A DNA stretch of 64,000 nt, from contig NZ_CANMAA010000009.1 of assembly GCF_947495735.1 (NCBI RefSeq), positions 1 to 64,000 on the forward strand, given 5' to 3'. This DNA is from an uncultured Pseudokineococcus sp. Lineage in GTDB: Bacteria > Actinomycetota > Actinomycetes > Actinomycetales > Quadrisphaeraceae. Positions 1 through 8,118 of the stretch are shown here, in pieces; within the stretch, counting starts at the first letter, position 1, and each line of letters begins with the position of its first letter. Position numbers and translations under genes: made by a program. The notes under the pieces were generated by a model. That model was not told the origin of the DNA. It saw only the letters and a program-made list of their open reading frames with translations, and made no database searches.

Positions 1-154
1 CACGGAAACGCTTAGGGTTCGCGAAGCCGATCGAGAAGATCGGACCGCTGCTGTTGCGATGACCGCCAGGATCCGCCCCTGCCCGTCCGAGCTCGTGGAC
101 CTGCGGCTCCCTGCTCGCGACGACGCGCCGCTCCGGAGGGCCGGCTCAGCCGAG
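1..154. other. non-coding stretch downstream of murB
   Basis: No convincing gene is visible between the window edge and the murB stop. A short inverted repeat (CCGATC, loop GAGAA, GATCGG) lies at 27-43. It could be the 3' hairpin of the leftward murB operon, but it has no T-run and is only 6 bp, so this is a weak suggestion. The first 60 bases look less GC-rich than the surroundings. Confidence 0.3.
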
Positions 155-1273
155 TCAGCCGAGCGTGCAGCCGACGAGGCGGGGCTCGGGCTCGAGGCGC
201 ACCCCGAGGCGGTCGGCGACGCCGTCGCGCACCTGCCGCGCCAGCGCCAGCAGGTCGGCGGCGGTGGCGCTGCCGCGGTTGGTCACCGCGAGGGTGTGCT
301 TGGTGGACAGCGACGCCGGCCCCGGGAGGCCGTGGCCCCGCTCGAACCCGGCCGCGGCGATGAGCCACGCGGCGCTCGTCTTCACCCCGCCGTCGGCCGG
401 GTACCGCGGCGCCCCCTCGGGCAGCCGGGCTGCGGCGTCCGCGGTGAGCACGGGGTTGGTGAAGAACGAGCCGGCGCTCCAGGTGTCGTGGTCGACGACG
501 CCCGCGGCGGGGTCGTCGAGCACCATCCCCTTGCCGCGGCGCAGCTCCAGCACCGCGGTGCGCACGTCCGCCGCCGGGGCCCGCCCCCCCACGGCCACGC
601 CCAGGCGCTCCGCGAGCTCGGCGTAGCGCACCGGCCCCCCGAGCTCCCCCTCGCGCAGCTGGAAGGTGACGTCGAGGACGACGTAGCGGTCGGCGTCCTC
701 CTTGAGCACGGACGTGCGGTAGCCCAGGCCCAGGTCGCCGACCCGCAGGGTGGCCACGCGCCCCTCGCGGCGGTCCCACGTGCGCACCTGCGCCAGCGTC
801 GCGGCGACGTCGGTGCCGTAGGCGCCCACGTTCTGGACCGGCGTCGCCCCGGTCGAGCCGGGGATGCCCGACAGGGCCTCCAGACCGAGCCAGCCGTTCG
901 CCGTCGTCTCGGCGACGAGGTCCTCCCAGGGGTGCCCCGCCTCGGCGGTGACCCACACCCCGCCGCAGGCGTCCACGGGCTCGCGCCGCAGGCCGCGGCT
1001 GGCCACGACGACGGCCGTGGCGGGCAGGTCGTCGTCGCCGACCAGCAGGTTGGAGCCGCCGGCGACCAGGAGCACCGGCTCGCCGCGGTCGTCGGCGCCC
1101 CGCACGGCGTCGACCAGCTCGTCCGCGCTGCGGGCCACCGCCTCGGCGGCCGGCCGGCCCCCGACGCGGAAGGTCGTGCGCTCGGCGAGGGGGGCGCCGG
1201 GGCGGGCGAGGTCCGGACGCGGGGCTCCCGGGCCCGCCGCGGCGCCGGAGGTGCTCTGCTCGCGCGTGGTCAC
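155..1273 (-). CDS. murB: UDP-N-acetylenolpyruvoylglucosamine reductase MurB
   Basis: Cytoplasmic FAD enzyme that reduces UDP-GlcNAc-enolpyruvate to UDP-MurNAc with NADPH, the second committed step of peptidoglycan synthesis. The 372-residue product shows the FAD-binding signature AGGSNLLVGDDDL at about 71-83 and SGIPGSTGATPVQNVGAYG at about 135-153. The SAGSFFTNP motif carries the catalytic Ser (about 269), and the C-terminal LEPEPRLVG holds the conserved Glu (about 363). The length fits the family. The GTG start is chosen because it overlaps the pxpC stop as GTGA, and a TACGCT -10-like element lies six bases upstream, so murB may be both coupled to pxpC and separately transcribed. Its position at the end of a 5-oxoproline operon is unusual and probably incidental. 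Confidence 0.95.
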   Translation of the reverse strand: MTTREQSTSGAAAGPGAPRPDLARPGAPLAERTTFRVGGRPAAEAVARSADELVDAVRGADDRGEPVLLVAGGSNLLVGDDDLPATAVVVASRGLRREPVDACGGVWVTAEAGHPWEDLVAETTANGWLGLEALSGIPGSTGATPVQNVGAYGTDVAATLAQVRTWDRREGRVATLRVGDLGLGYRTSVLKEDADRYVVLDVTFQLREGELGGPVRYAELAERLGVAVGGRAPAADVRTAVLELRRGKGMVLDDPAAGVVDHDTWSAGSFFTNPVLTADAAARLPEGAPRYPADGGVKTSAAWLIAAAGFERGHGLPGPASLSTKHTLAVTNRGSATAADLLALARQVRDGVADRLGVRLEPEPRLVGCTLG

Positions 1274-2244
1274 CGGGCCAGCGTAGGCGGGGCGGACCCG
1301 CCGGCCCCGGCCCGTGCCCCGCCCGGGTGCGCGCTGCCCGGGGGCGGCGCGAGGACGAACCGCACGGCGTCCCCCGGGCGCAGCTGGGCGGCGCGGTCGA
1401 CGTCGGCGTCCACGACGACCGCGACCACCGGGTAGCCGCCCGTGACGGGGTGGTCGGCGAGCAGCAGGGTCGGCAGACCCGAGGGGGGCACCTGCAGGGA
1501 CCCACGCACGACGCCCTCGCTCGGCAGCTCGCCGGTGCGCTCCCGCACCAGGGGCTCCCCCGCGAGGCGCAGGCCCACGCGGTCGCCCTCGCTGCCCGCC
1601 GTCCAGGGCGTGCCCACCAGCGCCTCCAGGGCGCCCGGCGCGAACCAGTCCTCCCGCGGGCCGGGCACGACGCGCAGGACAGCCGGCCCCCCGCGCTCGA
1701 CCCGCGCGGGCGGCGCCAGGTCGACGACCGGTGCGGTGCAGCCCGAGTCCCCCGGCTCCCCCACCGGCAGGACGTCCCCGGCCGCCACCGCCGCCGGCCC
1801 GAGACCGGCGAGCACGTCGGTCGCGCGGCTGCCGAGCACGGCCGGCACCTGCACGCCGCCGCGGACGGCGAGCAGCGTGCGCACCCCCGCGGCGGGGGCC
1901 CCGACCTCCAGGACGGCGCCGTCGGGCACCACGACCGGGCACCCCGACCAGGCCGCCCGGCCGTCGACGCGCAGCGCGACGGGAGCGCCCGCGGCGGCGA
2001 CGAGCAGCGCGCCCCGGGCGCGGACCCGCAGGCCGCCCAGCACGACCTCCAGGCCCGCCGCACCCTCCGGGTTGCCCACGAGGCGCTGGGCGAGCCGGTG
2101 CGCCGCCCGGTCGGCGGCTCCCGACTCCCCGACGCCCAGGTGCGCGAGGCCGGGGCGGCCCAGGTCCTGGACCGTCGTCGAGGGACCGGGCGCGAGGACC
2201 TCCAGCGCGCGCGGCCGCGGCCCCCGCGCCCTCCGACCGCTCAC
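1270..2244 (-). CDS. pxpC: 5-oxoprolinase subunit PxpC (KipA-type, biotin-dependent carboxyltransferase fold)
   Basis: Subunit C of the prokaryotic ATP-dependent 5-oxoprolinase PxpABC, which opens 5-oxoproline (pyroglutamate) to L-glutamate. The 324-residue product has the KipA/AHS2 signature near its N-terminus (LEVLAPGPSTTVQDLGRPG, about 15-33) and the conserved DHPVTGGYPVVAVV segment toward the C-terminus. The GTG at 2244 is the best in-frame start after the pxpB stop (22-base gap); the family normally begins a few residues before LEVL, so about 13 extra N-terminal residues are possible. It ends in a 4-base GTGA overlap with murB. The B. subtilis ycsF-kipI-kipA arrangement supports the assignment. 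Confidence 0.88.
   Translation of the reverse strand: MSGRRARGPRPRALEVLAPGPSTTVQDLGRPGLAHLGVGESGAADRAAHRLAQRLVGNPEGAAGLEVVLGGLRVRARGALLVAAAGAPVALRVDGRAAWSGCPVVVPDGAVLEVGAPAAGVRTLLAVRGGVQVPAVLGSRATDVLAGLGPAAVAAGDVLPVGEPGDSGCTAPVVDLAPPARVERGGPAVLRVVPGPREDWFAPGALEALVGTPWTAGSEGDRVGLRLAGEPLVRERTGELPSEGVVRGSLQVPPSGLPTLLLADHPVTGGYPVVAVVVDADVDRAAQLRPGDAVRFVLAPPPGSAHPGGARAGAGGSAPPTLAR
1280..1285 (-). promoter_or_regulatory. possible leaderless -10 element of murB
   Basis: TACGCT on the minus strand ends six bases before the murB GTG. This is the spacing seen for actinobacterial leaderless transcripts and recurs elsewhere in this window. It lies inside the pxpC 3' end, so it would be an internal operon promoter. 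This is inference from motif and spacing only; no clear -35 was found. Confidence 0.35.
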
Positions 2245-2266
2245 CGCCGGGCCCTGCGCGAGGGGC

Positions 2267-3088
2267 TCACGAGGCCCCTGCCGGGCGGGGGCCGCCCCCG
2301 ACGTCCACGAAGCGCACGCGGGCCCCGGGCGGCAGCAGCGCCGGGGGCTCGCGGTCGGCGTCCCACAGCCGGGCGTCCGTGCGCCCGACGAGCTGCCAGC
2401 CGCCGGGCGCGCGGCGCGGGTAGACCCCGCTGAAGGGGCCGGCGAGGGCCACCGAGCCGGCGGGCACGGCCGTGCGGGGCGAGGCGCGACGGGGCACGTC
2501 CCAGCCGGCGCCGTCCGCCCCGGGCCCGTCCCCGGGCCCGTCCCCGGCCCCGTCCCCGCCCTGGGCCGGACCGCTGCCCGGCGCCGGCGGGCCGTCCTGC
2601 ACGCAGTAGGCGAACCCGGGCGCGAAGCCCGCGAAGGCCGCGGTCCAGGGCCGCGCCGTGTGGCGGGCGACGAGCCCGGAGGGGTCGGTGCCGAGCGCCG
2701 CGGCGGCCTCCTCCAGGTCGGGGCCGTCGTAGACGACGGGCACCTCGAGCACCGCGCCCGCCTCCGCGGGGCCGCCCCCGTCCGCGGGGCGCGCGGTCCG
2801 CGCCGCGACGCCGAGCACGTGGGCCGACGCCGGCGCCGGGTCCGCTCCCGGCCGCAGGCGCACGAGCACGGTGGTCGCCGCGGGGACGAGGTCGACCGCC
2901 CCCGGAGGCGGGTCGGCCCGCAGCGCGGCGTGCAGGGCCAGCACCGACCCGAGCGCGTCGGCGCGCCCGCCGGCCGGCCCCGGGGTCGGCGACGCGACGT
3001 CCACGAGCAGCGCCGCGTCGCCGCAGGCCCGCAGCCGCACGGGCACCCCCGCGCCGGCCGGCCCGGGCGCGGCAGCCGGCTCAGGCAC
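2267..3088 (-). CDS. pxpB: 5-oxoprolinase subunit PxpB (KipI-type)
   Basis: Subunit B of the PxpABC 5-oxoprolinase. The 273-residue product shows the KipI/AHS1 landmarks: [12 protein letters not shown] near the N-terminus, [10 protein letters not shown] in the middle, then [17 protein letters not shown] and [15 protein letters not shown], which match the usual order and spacing. The middle contains an unusual Gly/Asp/Pro insertion encoded by short GTCCCCGGGCCC-type repeats (about 2518-2560), probably a slippage-derived linker. The GTG start overlaps the pxpA end by eight bases, implying translational coupling. Product and partner assignment rest on family knowledge of YcsF/KipI/KipA. Confidence 0.88.
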   Translation of the reverse strand: MPEPAAAPGPAGAGVPVRLRACGDAALLVDVASPTPGPAGGRADALGSVLALHAALRADPPPGAVDLVPAATTVLVRLRPGADPAPASAHVLGVAARTARPADGGGPAEAGAVLEVPVVYDGPDLEEAAAALGTDPSGLVARHTARPWTAAFAGFAPGFAYCVQDGPPAPGSGPAQGGDGAGDGPGDGPGADGAGWDVPRRASPRTAVPAGSVALAGPFSGVYPRRAPGGWQLVGRTDARLWDADREPPALLPPGARVRFVDVGGGPRPAGAS

Positions 3089-3884
3089 CGCCGGGCCCGG
3101 CGGGGGGCGGGGCGAAGGCCCGGACGGCGACGCCGGCCGCCTCGAGCGCCGCGCGCACCGCCCGCGCCATCGCGACGGCGCCCGGGGAGTCCCCGTGCAC
3201 GCAGACCGACGCCGCGCCGACGGCCACCACCGACCCGTCCACCGCCTCGACCTCCCCGTCGACGGCGAGCCGGACGACCCGGGCGGCCACGGCGTCGGGG
3301 TCGGAGAGCACCGCGCCGGGCTGCCGGCGGTCCACGAGCCGGCCCTGCGGCGTGTACGCCCGGTCGGCGAACGCCTCCGGCACCGCCCGCAGGCCGGCGT
3401 CCTCGGCGAGCGCGAGCAGCCGCGACCCCGGCAGCCCGAGGACCGGCAGCGAGGCGTCGAAGGCGCGCACGGCCTCGACCACCGCGCTCGCCTGCCCCTC
3501 GTCCTCGACGCTCGCGTGGTAGAGCGCGCCGTGGGGCTTCAGGTAGGTCACCCGCGTCCCGGCCGCGCGGGCCATCGCGTCCAGGGCTCCGAGCTGGTAG
3601 AGCACGTCGGCGGCGAGCTCGTCCGGCGAGGCGTCGAGGAAGCGGCGCCCGAACCCGGCGAGGTCGCGGTAGCCGACCTGAGCCCCCACCGCGACGCCGT
3701 GCGCCGCCGCCCCCTCGCACGTGCGGCGCAGCGTGAGCGGGTCCCCCGCGTGGAACCCGCAGGCCACGTTGGCGCTGCTCAGCAGCGGCAGCAGCGCGGC
3801 GTCGTCGCCGAGGACCCAGCGCCCGAAGGACTCCCCGAGGTCGGCGTTGAGGTCGACGACGGGGCCCTCGACGGCGCCCGTCAC
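3081..3884 (-). CDS. pxpA: 5-oxoprolinase subunit PxpA (LamB/YcsF family)
   Basis: Subunit A of the ATP-dependent 5-oxoprolinase, a LamB/YcsF TIM-barrel-like protein. The 267-residue product shows the family signatures in order: [13 protein letters not shown] near the N-terminus, [37 protein letters not shown], and [18 protein letters not shown]. Length equals the family norm of about 250-270. The GTG at 3884 is selected because it overlaps the upstream transporter stop as GTGA; a GTG one codon earlier (3887) is also possible. Genes pxpA-pxpB-pxpC are tightly packed, so the complex is likely made stoichiometrically. Confidence 0.92.
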   Translation of the reverse strand: MTGAVEGPVVDLNADLGESFGRWVLGDDAALLPLLSSANVACGFHAGDPLTLRRTCEGAAAHGVAVGAQVGYRDLAGFGRRFLDASPDELAADVLYQLGALDAMARAAGTRVTYLKPHGALYHASVEDEGQASAVVEAVRAFDASLPVLGLPGSRLLALAEDAGLRAVPEAFADRAYTPQGRLVDRRQPGAVLSDPDAVAARVVRLAVDGEVEAVDGSVVAVGAASVCVHGDSPGAVAMARAVRAALEAAGVAVRAFAPPPAGPGGA

Positions 3885-5128
3885 CACAGCTCGCCCAGGC
3901 GGCTCAGCGAGCTCGCCCCGAGGAACAGGGCGACCCCCCAGGCGAGCACGCCGACGGCCAGCAGCCACCGCGGGTAGGAGTAGCCACCGAGGAGGTCGCG
4001 GCGGCGCCAGGCCACCCACAGGACGACGGTGAAGCCGAGCGGGAGGACCACGCCGTTGAAGGCGCCGGCGAACACGAGCAGGGACACCGGGGCCTGGCCC
4101 GCCAGCAGGTAGACGGTCGTGCTGACCGCGATGAAGCCGGCGGTGAGCACCCCGCGACGGCGCGCCATCGACGCCGAGGAGGTCGTGAGGAAGGAGACGG
4201 ACGTGTACGAGGCGCCGATGACGCTCGTCACCGCGGCGGCCCACAGGACCACGCCGAACAGCCGCAGCCCCACCTCACCGGCGGCCGCCGAGAACGCCGA
4301 CGCCGCGGGGTTGTCCTCGGCGAGCGCGGCCCCGCCCGCGACGACCCCGAGCACCGCCAGGAAGAGCAGCGCGCGCATGACCGCGGTCACCACGATGCCC
4401 ACGACCGACGTCCGCGTGATCTCGTGCACCGCCCCCACGCCGCTCACGCCGGAGTCGAGCAGCCGGTGGGCGCCCGCGTAGACGATGTAGCCGCCGACCG
4501 TCCCGCCGACGAGGGTGGTGATGGCCAGCACGTCGACCTGCTCCGGCAGCACGGTCTGGCGCAGCGCGTCGCCGACCGGCGGGTCGGAGACGACGGCCAC
4601 GTAGCCCGTCAGCGCGATCATGACGACGCCGAGGACGACGACCACGCGGTCCAGCGCCATCCCGGCCCGGCGGGAGAGGAAGATGCCCACGGCCACCAGC
4701 GCCGTCAGGGCCCCGCCGAGGCGCGGGTCCAGGCCCAGCAGGGCGTCGAGGCCCAGGCCGCCGCCGGCGACGTTGCCCACGTTGAACACCAGCCCGCCGA
4801 GGACGACGAGCGCCGCGAGCGCGTGCCCCACGCCGGGCAGCAGCCGGTTGCCGAGGTCCTGCGCCCGCAGGCCCGAGACGCCGATGACGCGCCACACGTT
4901 CATCTGCACGGCGATGTCGAGCAGGACGGAGATCAGGATGGCGAAGGCGAAGGCCGCGCCGAGCGCCGCCGTGAACGTGGTCGTCTGGACGATGAAGCCC
5001 GGCCCGATGGCCGAGGTGGCCATGAGGAACAGCGCCCCGAGCAGCGTGCTGCGGCGCGAGGAGCTCAGCGCCCCGGCGCCGGGAGCCCGCCCGCCCCGGG
5101 CCGACCCCTCCGCGGGAGCCGCGCTCAC
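3881..5128 (-). CDS. NRAMP-fold transporter, YcsG-like; candidate 5-oxoproline importer
   Basis: Integral membrane protein of 415 residues with about 11 hydrophobic segments. It belongs to the NRAMP superfamily by the opening [17 protein letters not shown] and overall layout. The metal-coordinating motif of true Nramp metal transporters (DPGN in helix 1) is absent: the GPGF is followed by IVQTTTF. The helix-6 MPHN-type site is also missing ([12 protein letters not shown] instead). B. subtilis has a similar gene, ycsG, beside ycsF and kipIA. Location between a secreted pyroglutamyl-peptidase-like gene and pxpABC suggests uptake of 5-oxoproline or a related small acid, which is inference. Start GTG 5128 overlaps the upstream stop as GTGA. 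Confidence 0.75.
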   Translation of the reverse strand: MSAAPAEGSARGGRAPGAGALSSSRRSTLLGALFLMATSAIGPGFIVQTTTFTAALGAAFAFAILISVLLDIAVQMNVWRVIGVSGLRAQDLGNRLLPGVGHALAALVVLGGLVFNVGNVAGGGLGLDALLGLDPRLGGALTALVAVGIFLSRRAGMALDRVVVVLGVVMIALTGYVAVVSDPPVGDALRQTVLPEQVDVLAITTLVGGTVGGYIVYAGAHRLLDSGVSGVGAVHEITRTSVVGIVVTAVMRALLFLAVLGVVAGGAALAEDNPAASAFSAAAGEVGLRLFGVVLWAAAVTSVIGASYTSVSFLTTSSASMARRRGVLTAGFIAVSTTVYLLAGQAPVSLLVFAGAFNGVVLPLGFTVVLWVAWRRRDLLGGYSYPRWLLAVGVLAWGVALFLGASSLSRLGELW

Positions 5129-6534
5129 GCGCCGCTCCGGACGTCCGCGGCGGCTGCGCGCGCCGCGGCACCGGTGAGCGCCACGACCTGGTCGACGACC
5201 GCGCGGCGGTGCGCCTCGAAGGCGGCGTTCGAGATCTCGGCGCCCTCCCAGGGGTAGACGAGGGTCGGCGTGTGCAGGTGGCCGCCGAGCACGTCGTCGC
5301 GGCCCATCGCCAGGCGGAGCCGGTTGGCCCGGTACATCGACTCGTTGGACAGGTAGTCCCCGCCCCCGCCGGCGGCGGCCAGCCAGCCCGGCTGCGGGTC
5401 CTCCGTCGTGGTCACCGGGGCGCCCTCGCGCGTGCCGCCCGTCCACGCGGAGATCCGCTCGCGCAGCTCCACGGGGAAGGGCCCGGTGCCCGCGGCGAGC
5501 ATCTGCGGCGCCGGCAGCGTCGTCCGGATGAACTGCTGCGCCGGCTCCGACGGGTCCGGCTGCGGCCAGCGCGGGGCGAGCGGGATCTCCTCGCGCGCGC
5601 TGGCGCGGGCGTTGTCGGGGTAGCCGCCGCGCCAGGCCCCGGCCCACTCCTCGACCGAGAAGATGCCGGGCGAGCCCTGGCTGATCGTCATGACGACGTC
5701 GGCGTCGCGCTCGGAGCGCACCAGGTGCGGCCCGTAGGCGTCCTCCACGACGCCGTCGTCGAACCCGCCCCAGGTGACGGGGAGGACGACCGCCTGGACG
5801 ACCGCCGGCCCGTCGGGCGTCTGGACGCGGGTGCCGTCGAGCGCGAGGGCGGCGGCGCCGGACGGGTTCGAGCGCCGCGGCTCGGCGTCGAGCTGGAAGG
5901 GGTCGAAGCCGCTGACCAGGACGCGGGTGGCGCCCTCCCCCGCGGGGAACCGCGCGTCGTCCAGGCCCCGGGACGTGCGCTCGAGCGCGGCGAGCGCGGG
6001 CTCGGCGTCACGCCCGGGCGACGCGGCGGCCCACTCCTGCAGCGCCACCCTCATCGCGATCCGCGCCCAGTAGAGCCCGCGGTCGTCGGTGCGGTCGCCG
6101 CTGCGCCGGGCGATCCCCGCCGCGGGCGGGGCCTGGGCGCGGTCCACGGCCAGGCGCCAGAGGTCGGCGCCCGCGCGCCCCGCCAGACCGGCCACCGCGG
6201 ACGAGGCCGACGCGGCGTCCGACCCCGACGGGCCGACCCGGCACAGCGTCCGGCCGAAGCGGGCGACGGGCCGGTCGAGGCCGCTCGCCGCCAGCACCTG
6301 GGCGGCGACGGACGACTCCTGGCCGGGCAGGGCCAGGTCGAGCCGGGCGTCCTCCACGCCGAGGTCGGCCGGGGCCCCGCACGCCGGGGACCCCGGGCGG
6401 GCGGCGCCCGCGGCCGGGGCGCCGGAGGAGGGACCGGCGGCGGCGAGTGCGCTCACCGGGGCCAGGGAGGCCAGCACGACCGCGGTGGCGAGGCCGGCGT
6501 CGGTGCGGCGCAGACGGGAGGAGACGGGGGTCAT
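5125..6534 (-). CDS. secreted pyroglutamyl-peptidase I-like protein (C15 fold) with Ser at the catalytic Cys position
   Basis: The 469-residue product starts with an Arg-rich N-region and a hydrophobic stretch ending in Ala-rich sequence, a likely signal peptide (about 1-33). After a roughly 170-residue helical region of unknown function comes a C15-like domain: VLVSGFDPFQLD matches the Pcp opening, SNPSG follows, FSVEEW holds the likely catalytic Glu, and GGHLHTP (about 418-424) the His. The segment aligned with the Pcp nucleophile motif (AGxxxCN) reads GGDYLSN, so Cys is replaced by Ser (about 396). It may use Ser, or be non-catalytic. It is first in the 5-oxoproline operon, so export and release of pyroglutamate fits. 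An ATG at 6552 is an alternative start, but it sits in the putative operator. Confidence 0.7.
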   Translation of the reverse strand: MTPVSSRLRRTDAGLATAVVLASLAPVSALAAAGPSSGAPAAGAARPGSPACGAPADLGVEDARLDLALPGQESSVAAQVLAASGLDRPVARFGRTLCRVGPSGSDAASASSAVAGLAGRAGADLWRLAVDRAQAPPAAGIARRSGDRTDDRGLYWARIAMRVALQEWAAASPGRDAEPALAALERTSRGLDDARFPAGEGATRVLVSGFDPFQLDAEPRRSNPSGAAALALDGTRVQTPDGPAVVQAVVLPVTWGGFDDGVVEDAYGPHLVRSERDADVVMTISQGSPGIFSVEEWAGAWRGGYPDNARASAREEIPLAPRWPQPDPSEPAQQFIRTTLPAPQMLAAGTGPFPVELRERISAWTGGTREGAPVTTTEDPQPGWLAAAGGGGDYLSNESMYRANRLRLAMGRDDVLGGHLHTPTLVYPWEGAEISNAAFEAHRRAVVDQVVALTGAAARAAAADVRSGA

Positions 6535-6550
6535 GGGGGAGGACGCTGGC

Positions 6551-6563
6551 ATTGTTCAACAAC
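6551..6563. promoter_or_regulatory. putative operator of the GntR/FCD regulator
   Basis: ATTGTTCAACAAC contains the 11-bp odd palindrome TTGTT-c-AACAA (6552-6562), the only A/T-rich palindrome in this divergent gap. FCD-type GntR regulators often bind short TTGTnnnACAA-like palindromes. It lies just upstream of the 5-oxoproline operon and about 90 bases before the regulator start, so it could control both directions. The symmetry is seen in the sequence; regulator pairing is inference. Confidence 0.45.
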
Positions 6564-6640
6564 TCGCACAAGGGGTCTTCGCGACATCCGCCTCCCCTCC
6601 GCCGACGGCGACCACCCGAGGGGGCCGTCGACCCGGCTCC

Positions 6641-6646
6641 TACGCT
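6641..6646 (+). promoter_or_regulatory. leaderless -10 element of the GntR gene
   Basis: TACGCT ends seven bases before the GTG at 6654, which places the transcription start at or next to the start codon. No Shine-Dalgarno sequence is present between them, so this spacing is the main reason for choosing that GTG. Confidence 0.5.
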
Positions 6647-6653
6647 CGGTCGG

Positions 6654-7409
6654 GTGAGCACCGCCCCGACCTCGACCACCGGGGCGACGTCCCCCGGGCG
6701 GGGGCTCCCCGGGGCCGGGCGCTGGCACGGCGTCGTCCCGGGGGACGGCGCGGCGAGCGCCCCCGGCGCCACGGCAGCGGAGCAGGTCGCCGCGGTCCTG
6801 CGCGCCCTCGCGCTCGAGGGAGGGCTGCGCCCGGGCGAGCAGCTGTCCGAGCAGGCCCTCGGCGCCGCCCTCGGCGTCTCCCGCAACACGCTCCGCGAGG
6901 CGTTCCGGACGCTGGGCGAGGAGGGCCTGGTGGAGCACCAGCCGCACCGCGGCGTCTTCGTGCGGCTCCTGCGCGCCGACGACCTGCGCGACCTCTGGGC
7001 CCTGCGCGAGGTGCTGGAGTGCGGCGCCCTGGAGCGGGCGGCCGCCGGGACGCCTCCGCCGCCGGAGGCCGTGGGCGCCGTGCGCACCGCCCGGAGACGG
7101 GGCGAGGAGGCGGCGACCGCGGGCGACTGGCGCACCGTCGGGACGGCGAACATGGCCCTGCACGCCGCCCTCGCGGCGCTCGCCGGCAGCCCCCGCACCG
7201 ACGCGGCCGTGCGCCGCCTGCTGGCCGAGGTGCGCCTCGCGTTCTCCGCGGCGCCGGACCCGCGCGCCGTCCACGAGCCCTGGCTGCCCGCGAACGCGCT
7301 GCTCGCCGAGCTGGTCGAGGAGGGCCGCCTCGCCGAGGCGGTGCCCGTGCTGCGCGAGTACCTGCGCGCCTCCGGCCGCAGCGCCGTGGCGAGCCCGCCG
7401 ACCGCCTGA
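6654..7409 (+). CDS. GntR-family (FCD) transcriptional regulator
   Basis: 251-residue DNA-binding regulator. A winged helix-turn-helix occupies about residues 40-105 (LSEQALGAALGVSRNTLREA, then LVEHQPHRGVFV as wing). An all-helical ligand domain follows, consistent with the FCD/FadR subfamily (LRDLWALREVLECGALERAA and later HAALAALAG). The first 35-40 residues are a low-complexity, Gly/Pro/Thr-rich extension. It is transcribed divergently from the secreted peptidase/NRAMP/pxpABC operon, so it is the obvious candidate regulator of 5-oxoproline or peptide salvage. The effector is unknown; 5-oxoproline or glutamate are guesses from context. The FCD metal-site His residues appear only partly conserved. 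Confidence 0.82.
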   Translation: MSTAPTSTTGATSPGRGLPGAGRWHGVVPGDGAASAPGATAAEQVAAVLRALALEGGLRPGEQLSEQALGAALGVSRNTLREAFRTLGEEGLVEHQPHRGVFVRLLRADDLRDLWALREVLECGALERAAAGTPPPPEAVGAVRTARRRGEEAATAGDWRTVGTANMALHAALAALAGSPRTDAAVRRLLAEVRLAFSAAPDPRAVHEPWLPANALLAELVEEGRLAEAVPVLREYLRASGRSAVASPPTA

Positions 7410-7428
7410 CCGCGGGCGCGGACCCCCG

Positions 7429-7464
7429 TGGTCCGTTGCGGACCAACGTGGTCCATCATGGTCC
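7429..7464. promoter_or_regulatory. clustered TGGTCC sites, probable TetR operator
   Basis: TGGTCC at 7429-7434 faces GGACCA at 7440-7445, a perfect 6-bp inverted repeat with a 5-base spacer. Two more TGGTCC copies follow at 7449-7454 and 7459-7464, so the direct copies start 20 and then 10 bases apart, one side of the helix. The cluster lies 38 bases before the TetR gene start. TetR regulators usually repress themselves and the adjacent exporter, so this is the best operator candidate for the tetR-MMPL-yhgE unit. Confidence 0.55.
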
Positions 7465-7502
7465 GCGGAGGTCGGCGCCAGCCGGCCCGGGACGGGGGGC
7501 GC

Positions 7503-8090
7503 GTGAGCACGAGGGTGGTGGGGCTGCGCGAGGGCGCACGCCCGACGCGGGAGCAGATCGACGCCCGCATCCTCGACGTCGCCGCCGAGCTCTTCGCGAC
7601 CCACGGCCTCGAGGGGACCTCCGTCCAGCAGGTGGCCGACGCGGTCGGGTACTCCAAGACCGGTCTGCTGCACCGCTTCGGCAGCAAGCAGGGCCTGCAC
7701 GCGGCCGTGCTCGGCGAGGCGGAGCGGGTCCTGCGCGAGGTCCTGGCCGAGGTCCGCGGCCCCGGGGGCTCCTGCCCGCGCGACGCCCTCGCGCGCATCA
7801 CGCGGCGGGCGGTCGAGCGCCCCGGCCTGGTCGACCTCCTCGTGCGCCACCTCCAGGCCCCGCCCCAGGGGCTGCCGACGACCTCCCTGCAGGAGCTCGC
7901 GCTCGAGCTGCTGGACGCGCTCGGCCCGGACGGCGGACCCCGGCGGCGCCTGCGCGTCGTCCTCGCCCTCCAGCTCGTCGTCAACGCCGTGCTCGCCCAG
8001 CGCGGCGACCTCGACGCCTCCCTGCCCCCCGACGAGCTCGTCGAGCTCGTCACCGAGCTCGCCGCCGGCGTCCTCGGGCTCGACGGCTGA
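7503..8090 (+). CDS. TetR/AcrR-family transcriptional regulator
   Basis: 195-residue regulator. An N-terminal TetR helix-turn-helix at about residues 18-65 contains DVAAELFATHGLEGTSVQQV and GYSKTGLLHRFGSKQGLHA, with the usual helix 2-helix 3 spacing. The remainder is a helical ligand-binding and dimerisation domain ending LAAGVLGLDG. An in-frame ATG at 7428 exists, but it would put the operator-like TGGTCC cluster inside the gene, so the GTG at 7503 is preferred. The gene precedes the MMPL exporter by 28 bases and is likely cotranscribed with it; the expected role is repression of the exporter pair until an unknown ligand binds. Confidence 0.85.
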   Translation: MSTRVVGLREGARPTREQIDARILDVAAELFATHGLEGTSVQQVADAVGYSKTGLLHRFGSKQGLHAAVLGEAERVLREVLAEVRGPGGSCPRDALARITRRAVERPGLVDLLVRHLQAPPQGLPTTSLQELALELLDALGPDGGPRRRLRVVLALQLVVNAVLAQRGDLDASLPPDELVELVTELAAGVLGLDG

Positions 8091-8118
8091 CCCCGCTCCA
8101 CCACCTCGGAAGGCTCCC

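Noticed and set aside
27-43. 6-bp hairpin CCGATC-GAGAA-GATCGG near the left edge
   Set aside because: Too short and far from the murB stop to call a terminator with confidence.
2518-2560. GTCCCCGGGCCC-type repeats inside pxpB
   Set aside because: In-frame low-complexity linker; it does not break the gene or suggest a mobile insertion.
3881-5128. Annotation as a Mn/Fe NRAMP metal transporter
   Set aside because: The helix-1 DPGN and helix-6 metal-site residues are missing, and the gene context is 5-oxoproline metabolism.
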